Assembly (NCBI GenBank): GCA_035276085.1
Contig: DATELY010000064.1
Coordinates: 1 to 5,887 of the forward strand
Reading direction: 5' to 3'
Source of the DNA: DATELY01 sp035276085
GTDB lineage: Bacteria; Pseudomonadota; Gammaproteobacteria; Steroidobacterales; Steroidobacteraceae
DNA length: 5,887 bases
A program made the position numbers and the translations under genes. The notes below the pieces were generated by a model that was not told the DNA's origin, did no database searches, and saw only the letters and a program-made list of their open reading frames with translations. Each line of letters opens with the position of its first letter. Position 1 is the first letter of the stretch. Below, piece after piece: positions 1 through 5,887 of the stretch.

Positions 1-45
1 ACTGATCCGTCGTTCGACTCATCGCCGGAATAGCGGCAGGCAGAC

Positions 46-49
46 AGGG
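46..49 (+). promoter_or_regulatory. Weak ribosome-binding site of tamA
   Basis: AGGG lies nine bases before the ATG at 59, a usable but partial match to a Shine-Dalgarno sequence. It is the only purine-rich stretch at a sensible distance. No -35/-10 pair stands out in the 45 bases before it, so the operon promoter probably lies to the left of the window. Confidence 0.35.
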
Positions 50-58
50 TCGCCCGCC

Positions 59-1825
59 ATGCCCCGACGCTCCGCCCTGCTGATGATCGCGTTGCTGTTG
101 CCGCTGGCGGCACAAGCAAAGATTGCGATCGACATCCCCGATCGCACGGATGAGATCAAGAACAACGTCCGCGCCTTCCTGAGCCTCACGCGCTACAAAG
201 AGCGTGACGATGTGACGCCCGAAACCATGACGCGGCTGACGCGTCGCATCGAGCCCGAAGTGCGCAAGGCGCTCCAGCCGCTGGGCTACTACGCGCCGAA
301 GGTCAAGCACGAAGTCACGCGTGTTTCCGCAAAGGACTGGCGCGTCGTCATTCACATCACGCTCGGTCGACCGGTGCGCTTGTCCGAGGTGACGATCGAT
401 GTCGTCGGCGCCGGCAAGGACGACGCTTCCATCCGCGGCATGCTGGCGAAACGCGAATTGAAGGCGGGCCGGCGGCTCAATCATGGTCGCTACGATCGCG
501 TCAAAGACGACCTGCTGCGCACGGCAAGCAACCATGGTTATCTGGATGCGCACTACACGACGGCCGAGCTGCTGATCGATCGGGCAGAACGCCGGGCCAC
601 CGCGAAGCTCGTGCTCGATACCGGCCAACGCTATTCGTTCGGCGCAGTCACGATCTCGCAGGACGTGATCGAGCCGCACGCAATGCGTCGGCTGTTGCGC
701 ATCAAGGAAGGCGAGCCGTACTCGCTCGATGCCCTGCTGCGAACGCAATACGTGCTCGATGACACTCAGTACTTCTCGACGGCGGAGGTCGAGACGGCCG
801 AGCGCGATCCGCAAACCTTGACGGTGCCTGTCACCATTCGCGCGCTGCCGAATCGCCGCAACCGGTATGCATTCAGCGTCGGCTATGCGACGGACACCCG
901 GGCGCGCGGACGCATCACGTGGGACAACCGGCTCGTGAATCGCTCGGGCCATCGTCTGCAGGCGGAGCTGATCGGCTCGGCAGTCGTGAAGGAGGCAACC
1001 GTCCGCTATGCCATCCCGGTGATGGACGTGGCGCTCGAGAAGCTCGAGTTCACGGTGTCGTACAAGGATGAAGAGCTCGGCGATGTCACGAGCGAGCGCG
1101 TCGAGCTCACCGCCGGCCTGACGCAGGTCATGGGCAGCAACTGGCAACGCGTGCTGTTCACGCGACTGTCGCGCGAGAACTCCCGCTCAGGCTCGCGCAG
1201 CGATGTCGATGAAAACGGCAACAGCACGTTCCAGGACAAGACGGATTTCTACATCATCCCGGGCATCAGCTTCTCGACCATGCCGCCGTACATGACCGGC
1301 GAGACCACGCGGCAGTACTCCGTCTTCGCGGAGCTGACGGGCTCGCCCAACTCGCTCGGTTCCGACGCCTCTTATCTACGCTTCCGCATGGAAGCCGAGC
1401 GCGTGTTCGATCTGAATCGCAAATGGCATCTGCGGACGCGTAGCAATCTCGGTGCAAGCCATGTGAACAAGGCTTTCGAGCTGCCCGCGTCGCAACGTTT
1501 CTTCGCGGGCGGCGATCGCAGCGTGCGCGGCTTCAGCTTGAACGAGCTGCCCATCGTCAAGGATGGCGAGAACACGGGCCGCAAGAACATGCTCACGGCA
1601 TCGATCCAATTGGAGCGCGATCTCTGGCGCAACTTCCGCGGCGCCGTCTTCTACGACACCGGCAACGCATTCGACAACTTCATCGATGAGCCGCTCGAAT
1701 ACTCGGCCGGTGTGGGCCTGCACTATCAGATCGCGGTCGCAAGCATCGGCATCGACGTGGCGCAGGCGCTGTCGGAGCAAGGACGCAAGCCGCGTTTGCA
1801 CCTGCACTTCTCCACCGTCTTCTGA
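59..1825 (+). CDS. tamA: TamA, outer-membrane Omp85-family barrel of the translocation and assembly module
   Basis: TamA is the outer-membrane half of the TAM complex. It is a BamA relative that helps insert a subset of outer-membrane proteins and docks the periplasmic protein TamB. Residues 1-20 form a signal peptide: two arginines, a leucine-rich core, then AQA, with predicted cleavage before K21. This supports the ATG at 59 even though the frame stays open to the left edge. Three POTRA domains follow, roughly residues 21-106, 107-191 and 192-267. The beta-barrel runs from about 268 to the end. It carries the Omp85 loop-6 signature VRGF (489-492) within an FAGGDRSVRGF context, the conserved FYDTGNAF (531-538), and a final strand ending in phenylalanine (HLHFSTVF), as expected of a BAM-recognised beta-signal. 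The 588 residues compare with 577 for E. coli TamA. The protein has no cysteine. A BamA identity is unlikely, since BamA has five POTRAs and about 800 residues; the neighbouring tamB settles the choice. Confidence 0.96.
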   Translation: MPRRSALLMIALLLPLAAQAKIAIDIPDRTDEIKNNVRAFLSLTRYKERDDVTPETMTRLTRRIEPEVRKALQPLGYYAPKVKHEVTRVSAKDWRVVIHITLGRPVRLSEVTIDVVGAGKDDASIRGMLAKRELKAGRRLNHGRYDRVKDDLLRTASNHGYLDAHYTTAELLIDRAERRATAKLVLDTGQRYSFGAVTISQDVIEPHAMRRLLRIKEGEPYSLDALLRTQYVLDDTQYFSTAEVETAERDPQTLTVPVTIRALPNRRNRYAFSVGYATDTRARGRITWDNRLVNRSGHRLQAELIGSAVVKEATVRYAIPVMDVALEKLEFTVSYKDEELGDVTSERVELTAGLTQVMGSNWQRVLFTRLSRENSRSGSRSDVDENGNSTFQDKTDFYIIPGISFSTMPPYMTGETTRQYSVFAELTGSPNSLGSDASYLRFRMEAERVFDLNRKWHLRTRSNLGASHVNKAFELPASQRFFAGGDRSVRGFSLNELPIVKDGENTGRKNMLTASIQLERDLWRNFRGAVFYDTGNAFDNFIDEPLEYSAGVGLHYQIAVASIGIDVAQALSEQGRKPRLHLHFSTVF

Positions 1826-1827
1826 TG
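1823..1827 (+). other. Overlapping stop/start TGATG joining tamA and tamB
   Basis: The TGA of tamA (1823-1825) shares its last base with the ATG of tamB (1825-1827). The preceding bases, in the last codons of tamA, are pyrimidine-rich and contain no Shine-Dalgarno-like motif. The likely mechanism is that ribosomes finishing tamA restart on tamB (termination-reinitiation), which ties TamB output to TamA output. The overlap is seen directly; the coupling is inferred. Confidence 0.75.
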
Positions 1828-4800
1828 CGCCGGCGCCTGCTCATCGCGAGCGTGGTGTTGCTCTTCGCGCTACCGGCGGCGGGCGTGCTGTGGCTGCTCC
1901 ATACCCAGGCAGGTCTGCAATGGGTCGTCGCGCAGCTGGATCATTTCCGCACGTTCGACGTCAAGATCGAAGGCGCATCCGGCACGATCGCAGGTCCGCT
2001 GCGCGTGCGCCGGTTCGAGCTCCTGCATCCGCGCGTGCATGTCGTCGTGAACGACATCAACGCCGACTTCCGCTTGAGCGGCTTGTTCCTGCTGACCATC
2101 AACGCACGTGCCGTGAGCGGCCGTGACGTCCTCGTGGAAGTGCATCGGGTCCCGGACATGCCGGACTCGGGCAAGCCGCCGCACTTTCTGCCGCGGCTAC
2201 TGCATATTCGCGCGCGAGATCTGGTGTTGACGCGAGTGCGCTATGTGAACCTGAATGGACTCACGCTCGATGCCGACCGCGTGGGTGCATCCCGCGTGCG
2301 CATGAGTCCCTCGACGCTGCGCATCGATGACTTCGATGCACAAGCGCCGTGGCTATCCGTCCGCGGCAATTACGAAATGCATGCTCAGCGTCCGTTGCGT
2401 CTGGCGGGCGATCTGCAGGGATCGGTACAGGCGCCCCAAGGTGTGCCGCTGCACTTGCAGGCCAAGCTTGCCGGCACGCTCGACGAGCTCATGCTCGAAG
2501 CGCAATTGAAGGAACCCGACGTCGCGAACGTCCGCGCAGTGCTCACTCGACCCAACGACAGCTGGCGCATCACGGGTCGTGTGGCGTCTCCATCGCTGGG
2601 ACTCGATGGCGTGATGAAGAAGCCGCCGTTCCGCCTCGAAGACGTGGCACTGCGCTTCGAAGTCGATCCGGAGCAGATTCGTACGCACGGCGCGCTCGCG
2701 ATTCCGGGCATCGGTCCGCTGCTGGCCGATGCGACGGGTCGATTTGCCGCCAAACGCCTGACCGTCACGCGCGCCGAAGTGCGAGCCCGGGGCAGCAATG
2801 CCCGCGTGCTGGCGAGCGGCTCGGTTCAGTTCGGTGGCGAATCGCCCGCGATCGATGCCAACGCCCGCTGGACACAGTTGCAGTATCCGCTGACCGGCCG
2901 CGCGACGATCCGGAGTGCGGAGGGTCGGCTCGAGTTGAATGGCGCAATGCCGTACACCTTCACGGTTGCCGGTGCATTGGGCGGCGAGCAGGTACCGCCC
3001 GCGACGTTGAAAGCGAGCGGCGTGCTGAGCAAGGACGATGTGCGCCTGGACTCGTATGCAGTCCGCACGTTGAACGGTTCGCTTGCGGGCGCCGGTGCAA
3101 TGAGCTTCGCGAAGCCGCAGCACTGGTCGCTGAATGCGGTTGCCCGCGATCTCGATCCCGCGCCGTTGCATGCGGAATTTCCCGGCAGCGTCAGCTTCAC
3201 CGCGCAGGCCCAAGGCCGGGGATTGGATCGCAACGCGTATTTCGACGCCGGTGTGAACGACCTGCGTGGACAGTTGCGCGGCGAGCGCGTCAGCGGCCAC
3301 GGTCGAGTCGAGCGGGTGACGGACGGTTGGCGCCTGCACGATGTGAATGCGCGCTGGTCCAGCTCGCGCCTGGCCGCGAGCGGACTCATCGGCAAGCGCC
3401 TGGATGTGCAGTGGTCCGTGCGGGCGCGCTCGTTGCGGCGCTTCCATCCGGACTTCCGTGGGCAGCTGGTGTCGAGCGGACGCGCCGTCGGCGAGCTCAA
3501 AGCGCCGCATGTGATCGCCACGGTCGATGCCACCAGCGTGCGTTACGGCGAGTGGCGGATCGGCGCGCTGCAACTGGATGCGGATGTCGACGCCGCCTCC
3601 GACCAGCCGTCGCGACTGACGTTGCACGCGAGCAATGTCGGCCGGGCGGAGCCCTGGTTCACAGACGTGCAGCTGGATGCGGGCGGCAATCGATCCGCTC
3701 ACCAGATCAGGCTGAAGTTGCTGGGCACCAGCACGGAGACGCAAACGCCTGCGCGCAGCCAGCTGCAGATTCAGGGCCGCTACGACCAGGCCGTCTGGAC
3801 GGCCACCGTCCACGAAGTCAGCGCCAGCGACGGCACGCGGGAGCTCAAGTTGCAGCAGCCCGTGCTGGCCATCGTGGCACGTGACCACGCCTCACTCGAT
3901 CCTCTGTGTATCGTCATCGCAACCGGCAAGGTGTGTGCCCAAGGCTGGTGGCAACGCACCGGGGCATGGTCTGCCCAGGCGCGCATCGATGCCCTGCCCC
4001 TCGCCACGTTGCTCGGCGAACACGAGGATGCGCAGCGCTTGAGCGGCACGGTGTCCGGTCAGGGGCGCGCCGGAGCAACCGCGGGCGTGCCGTGGCAAGG
4101 CGACGCGGATCTGCATGTCGACGATGCGGTGCTGCACTATCGACTCGCGGACGGCACGGCTGAAACCGTGCAACTGGGATCGGGTGCGCTCGCGGCCGCC
4201 GTCGATCTGAATCGATACGCCTTCGATGTCGATTTGCGTGCGCTCGAAAACACGTTCGCGCGCGGCCGCGTGCAGCTCGCGCGCACGGGCGCAGCGTTCA
4301 CCGAGATGCCCATGCAGGGCGAGATCAAGGCGCGAACGGCCGATGCGAACGTGCTGCCGTTGCTCGTGCCCGACATCGATCGCGCGGCCGGTGTCCTGGA
4401 AGCCGACATCAAACTCGGCGGCGTCCTTGCCGCGCCCAGCATCGATGGCCGAATCGCTCTCACCGACGGCGAGCTGGATTCCTACCGCGTCAATCTTGCA
4501 TTGCGCGAACTGCAAGCCGTCGCTGAGTTGCGGGACACGGGCCTTGCCTTCAATGCCAGCGCAAAGGCTGGCGAAGGACAATTGCATACGAACGGCCACT
4601 TTCAGTGGGAGCGGCGCGAGCCGCGCGGTTGGCTGCGCCTCGCGGGCAAGGACCTCCTCGTTGCGGATCTGCCGGAGTATCGCGTCGTCGCGTCGCCGGA
4701 TCTCCTGTTCCAGGTGCAGGGCCGGAAGATCGAGGTCAGCGGCGATGTGCTGATCCCGGCCGCCCGCATTCAACCGGCGGACTTGAGCGGCGCCGTGCGT

Positions 4801-5556
4801 GTCTCGGAAGACGCGCGCTTGATCGACGACCGCGCCGAGGGTGGCAGCGATTTCATCGTGGCGAGCACGATCCGAACGATCATCGGCGATGACGTGCGCC
4901 TCGACACGTTTGGCTTGCAAGGTCGGTTGCAAGGCGAAGTCACTACGCTCGTCCGCACCGGGGAAGATCCGATCGGTCGCGGCGAGCTCAACATCAAGGA
5001 AGGCCGCTATGAGGCGTATGGACAGAAACTCGACATCACGCGCGGTCGGTTGATGATGGACAACACACCGCTGGATGACCCGGCGCTGGACATTCAGGCC
5101 GAACGCAAGCTGGAGGAGATCAAGCTCGGCCTCAACGTGCGCGGCACGTTGCGCGCGCCGCGCCTGTCGTTCTTCTCCGAGCCGTCGATGCCGCAGACGC
5201 AGATCGTGGAATATCTCCTCGTCGGCAGGCCGCTCGATGAGTATCAGAATCGCGATGCACAGGCGACGGGATCGGCAGGCAGCACACTGGCGCTGCAGGG
5301 CGGGGGCTTGTTGGCTTCGCGACTCGGCCGCCGCATCGGTCTGGAAGAAGTGGGTGTCGAGTCCGACGACAACAACGGTACGGCGCTGGTGCTGGGAAAA
5401 TTCCTCTCCCCACGCTTGTTCGTAAGCTATGGAATCTCGCTCGCCGAGGCCATCAACACGCTCAAGCTGCGTTACACCATCAGCGATCACTGGCTGCTAC
5501 GCACGGAGTCGGGCGAAGCCCACGCAGCGGATCTGGAGTTCACGATAGAACGCTGA
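1825..5556 (+). CDS. tamB: TamB, inner-membrane-anchored periplasm-spanning partner of TamA (DUF490 family)
   Basis: TamB belongs to the AsmA-like/bridge-like group. It is anchored in the inner membrane and spans the periplasm to TamA; in enteric bacteria it also acts redundantly with YhdP and YdbH in phospholipid transport to the outer membrane. The N-terminus has Arg-Arg-Arg then one hydrophobic segment (about residues 5-25), a signal anchor with no clear cleavage site. It is followed by the family-typical HTQAGLQWVV stretch and a GASGTIAGPLRVRRFEL segment. The body (about 40-900) is alternating polar/apolar beta-strand sequence, consistent with a long beta-taco with a greasy groove. C695 and C704 are its only cysteines and are followed by W and DALPLATLL, a pattern I recall from TamB homologues. 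The conserved C-terminal domain covers roughly 940-1243, including GRYEAYGQKLDITRGRL (from 1060) and FFSEPSMPQTQIVEYLLVGRP (1116-1136), and ends in beta-strands (LEFTIER). Length 1243 against 1259 in E. coli; it appears intact. Confidence 0.95.
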   Translation: MRRRLLIASVVLLFALPAAGVLWLLHTQAGLQWVVAQLDHFRTFDVKIEGASGTIAGPLRVRRFELLHPRVHVVVNDINADFRLSGLFLLTINARAVSGRDVLVEVHRVPDMPDSGKPPHFLPRLLHIRARDLVLTRVRYVNLNGLTLDADRVGASRVRMSPSTLRIDDFDAQAPWLSVRGNYEMHAQRPLRLAGDLQGSVQAPQGVPLHLQAKLAGTLDELMLEAQLKEPDVANVRAVLTRPNDSWRITGRVASPSLGLDGVMKKPPFRLEDVALRFEVDPEQIRTHGALAIPGIGPLLADATGRFAAKRLTVTRAEVRARGSNARVLASGSVQFGGESPAIDANARWTQLQYPLTGRATIRSAEGRLELNGAMPYTFTVAGALGGEQVPPATLKASGVLSKDDVRLDSYAVRTLNGSLAGAGAMSFAKPQHWSLNAVARDLDPAPLHAEFPGSVSFTAQAQGRGLDRNAYFDAGVNDLRGQLRGERVSGHGRVERVTDGWRLHDVNARWSSSRLAASGLIGKRLDVQWSVRARSLRRFHPDFRGQLVSSGRAVGELKAPHVIATVDATSVRYGEWRIGALQLDADVDAASDQPSRLTLHASNVGRAEPWFTDVQLDAGGNRSAHQIRLKLLGTSTETQTPARSQLQIQGRYDQAVWTATVHEVSASDGTRELKLQQPVLAIVARDHASLDPLCIVIATGKVCAQGWWQRTGAWSAQARIDALPLATLLGEHEDAQRLSGTVSGQGRAGATAGVPWQGDADLHVDDAVLHYRLADGTAETVQLGSGALAAAVDLNRYAFDVDLRALENTFARGRVQLARTGAAFTEMPMQGEIKARTADANVLPLLVPDIDRAAGVLEADIKLGGVLAAPSIDGRIALTDGELDSYRVNLALRELQAVAELRDTGLAFNASAKAGEGQLHTNGHFQWERREPRGWLRLAGKDLLVADLPEYRVVASPDLLFQVQGRKIEVSGDVLIPAARIQPADLSGAVRVSEDARLIDDRAEGGSDFIVASTIRTIIGDDVRLDTFGLQGRLQGEVTTLVRTGEDPIGRGELNIKEGRYEAYGQKLDITRGRLMMDNTPLDDPALDIQAERKLEEIKLGLNVRGTLRAPRLSFFSEPSMPQTQIVEYLLVGRPLDEYQNRDAQATGSAGSTLALQGGGLLASRLGRRIGLEEVGVESDDNNGTALVLGKFLSPRLFVSYGISLAEAINTLKLRYTISDHWLLRTESGEAHAADLEFTIER

Positions 5557-5580
5557 GCGCCGTGTAACCCTTACCAGTGT

Positions 5581-5599
5581 CGCGAGTTAGAAACTCGCG
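5581..5599 (+). terminator. Perfect 8-bp hairpin after tamB, possible terminator
   Basis: CGCGAGTT at 5581-5588 is the exact reverse complement of AACTCGCG at 5592-5599, with a three-base loop (AGA). It begins 25 bases after the tamB stop, where a transcript end or a 3'-protecting hairpin would sit. No T-run follows (the next bases are TACGTTCGTC), so it is not a canonical Rho-independent terminator. It may work with Rho or protect the mRNA end. The inverted repeat is certain; its function is inferred. Confidence 0.4.
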
Positions 5600-5617
5600 T
5601 ACGTTCGTCAGCACGCA

Positions 5618-5688
5618 ATGGCGTGAGGTCGTCATGGCGAGATGGCGTCAAACGCGTGATTTCTGACGCCATTACGCCGTTTCGCCAT
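5618..5688. repeat. Array of 8-bp units, four direct then three inverted, forming a long imperfect stem
   Basis: Four adjoining 8-mers read ATGGCGTG (5618), AGGTCGTC (5626, divergent), ATGGCGAG (5634) and ATGGCGTC (5642). After a 15-base spacer come three adjoining inverted units: GACGCCAT (5665), TACGCCGT (5673) and TTCGCCAT (5681). The unit at 5642 pairs perfectly with that at 5665, extended by A5650-T5664 to nine pairs. The unit at 5634 pairs with that at 5673 with one mismatch (A5640/A5674) and two G-T wobbles, giving a stem of about 17 positions closed by a 13-base loop. Alternatively ATGGCGA (5634-5640) pairs perfectly with TCGCCAT (5682-5688). It could be an intergenic palindromic (REP/MITE-like) element, a transcript-end structure or a binding-site cluster. 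The pyrimidine tract at 5689-5699 would follow the stem on the + strand as a poor terminator tail. Confidence 0.6.
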
Positions 5689-5750
5689 TTCCTCTCTCCG
5701 AGTTAACCTTCACGCATTACCGATTCAGGACACTAGCAGCCCAATCCAGC

Positions 5751-5779
5751 TTGCCGCACACGGGCCGCATCATTAATGT
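5751..5779 (+). promoter_or_regulatory. Possible weak sigma70-type promoter for a downstream gene
   Basis: TTGCCG (5751-5756) matches TTGACA at four of six positions. Seventeen bases later comes TAATGT (5774-5779), matching TATAAT only at three positions but lying in the most AT-rich patch nearby, which includes the palindrome CATTAATG (5771-5778). If real, transcription would start near 5786, leaving a leader of about 80 bases before the ATG at 5866. Matches this poor are common by chance. Confidence 0.2.
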
Positions 5780-5789
5780 TCGCTCCAGA

Positions 5790-5803
5790 CCGCGCGCACG
5801 CGG
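5790..5803. repeat. Short GC-rich inverted repeat
   Basis: CCGCG (5790-5794) and CGCGG (5799-5803) can form a five-pair stem with a four-base loop. It is too short, and lacks a T-tract, to be called a terminator. It lies in the leader that would precede the ATG at 5866. Such structures are frequent by chance in GC-rich DNA. Confidence 0.25.
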
Positions 5804-5865
5804 CTGCCTCTGACGGTCACAGACAACTATCACCACGTGACACGGACATCGTTTCCAGCGCATCG

Positions 5866-5887
5866 ATGGCAGACCCTTCCAAATTCT
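5866..5887 (+). CDS. Possible start of a further gene, cut by the window edge
   Basis: The ATG at 5866 opens a frame reading MADPSKF before the window ends. The frame is open back to a TAG at 5734-5736, so an in-frame ATG at 5776 (MFAPDRAHAA...) is an alternative start. Neither has a convincing Shine-Dalgarno sequence. The opening residues do not resemble YtfP, the small protein that follows tamB in enteric bacteria. Seven codons cannot identify a family. An opposing frame on the - strand (5717-5887) is open over the same stretch, so coding on either strand here is uncertain. Confidence 0.25.

Noticed and set aside
1..22. Possible divergent gene start on the - strand (ATG at 22-20, reading MSRTTDQ to the left edge)
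   Set aside because: Only seven codons are visible, there is no Shine-Dalgarno-like sequence before the ATG, and the short gap to tamA would have to hold two promoters. It cannot be supported from this window.
1563..2126. A 187-codon + strand frame spanning the tamA/tamB junction
   Set aside because: It overlaps well-supported coding sequence on both sides and its translation is Ser/Arg/Ala-rich without motifs; it is an off-frame reading.
2353..3888. A 511-codon open frame on the - strand inside tamB, and one of equal length in another + frame at 2349-3884
   Set aside because: Both lie wholly within the conserved tamB frame. Their translations are rich in Arg, Ala, His and Gln with no recognisable domain, as expected when G/C-ending codons suppress stops in other frames.
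3892..5490. A 532-codon open frame on the - strand opposite the second half of tamB
   Set aside because: It is antisense to the most conserved part of TamB, lacks any domain or signal sequence I recognise, and has the composition of a codon-bias shadow. A homologue search with no hits outside tamB loci would confirm this.
5618..5688. CRISPR array
   Set aside because: The units are 8 bases long with no spacers between them and reverse orientation halfway, so this is not a CRISPR repeat-spacer arrangement.
5815..5841. GTCAC (5816-5820) and GTGAC (5837-5841) around a CACGTG palindrome, as a possible operator
   Set aside because: The half-sites are short, the spacing of 16 bases fits no regulator I can name, and similar short inverted matches are expected by chance.

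Overview
The window is a GC-rich bacterial segment, almost entirely occupied by one two-gene operon, tamA-tamB, on the + strand. Together the genes encode the translocation and assembly module of Gram-negative bacteria: an outer-membrane Omp85-family barrel (TamA, 588 aa) and a very long inner-membrane-anchored periplasmic protein (TamB, 1243 aa). Gene order, protein lengths and motifs match the proteobacterial tam operon. The high GC and G/C-ending codons suggest a GC-rich proteobacterium, perhaps a gammaproteobacterium of the Xanthomonadales/Steroidobacter kind. That placement is inference; no taxonomic marker is present.

Layout: 1-58 is a short leader with a weak Shine-Dalgarno-like AGGG and no recognisable promoter. 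59-1825 is tamA: signal peptide, three POTRA domains and a beta-barrel with the Omp85 VRGF motif. The tamA stop and tamB start share one base (TGATG at 1823-1827), so translation is probably coupled. 1825-5556 is tamB: N-terminal membrane anchor, a long beta-rich periplasmic body with a single cysteine pair, and the conserved TamB C-terminal domain (DUF490). 5557-5887 is a 331-base stretch without a clear gene. It holds a perfect 8-bp hairpin just after tamB, a curious array of 8-bp units repeated head to tail and then inverted (5618-5688), a weak promoter-like element, and possibly the first codons of a further gene at the right edge.

How they work together: TamB is thought to span the periplasm as a hydrophobic-grooved beta structure from its inner-membrane anchor to the POTRA domains of TamA. 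The pair is linked to assembly of some outer-membrane proteins (autotransporters, usher-type proteins) and, for TamB with its AsmA-like relatives, to phospholipid movement to the outer membrane. Near 1:1 co-translation from one mRNA fits this.

I see no undescribed multi-gene system here. The coding part is a typical tam operon, and the most unusual structure is the inverted array of 8-bp repeats downstream of it.
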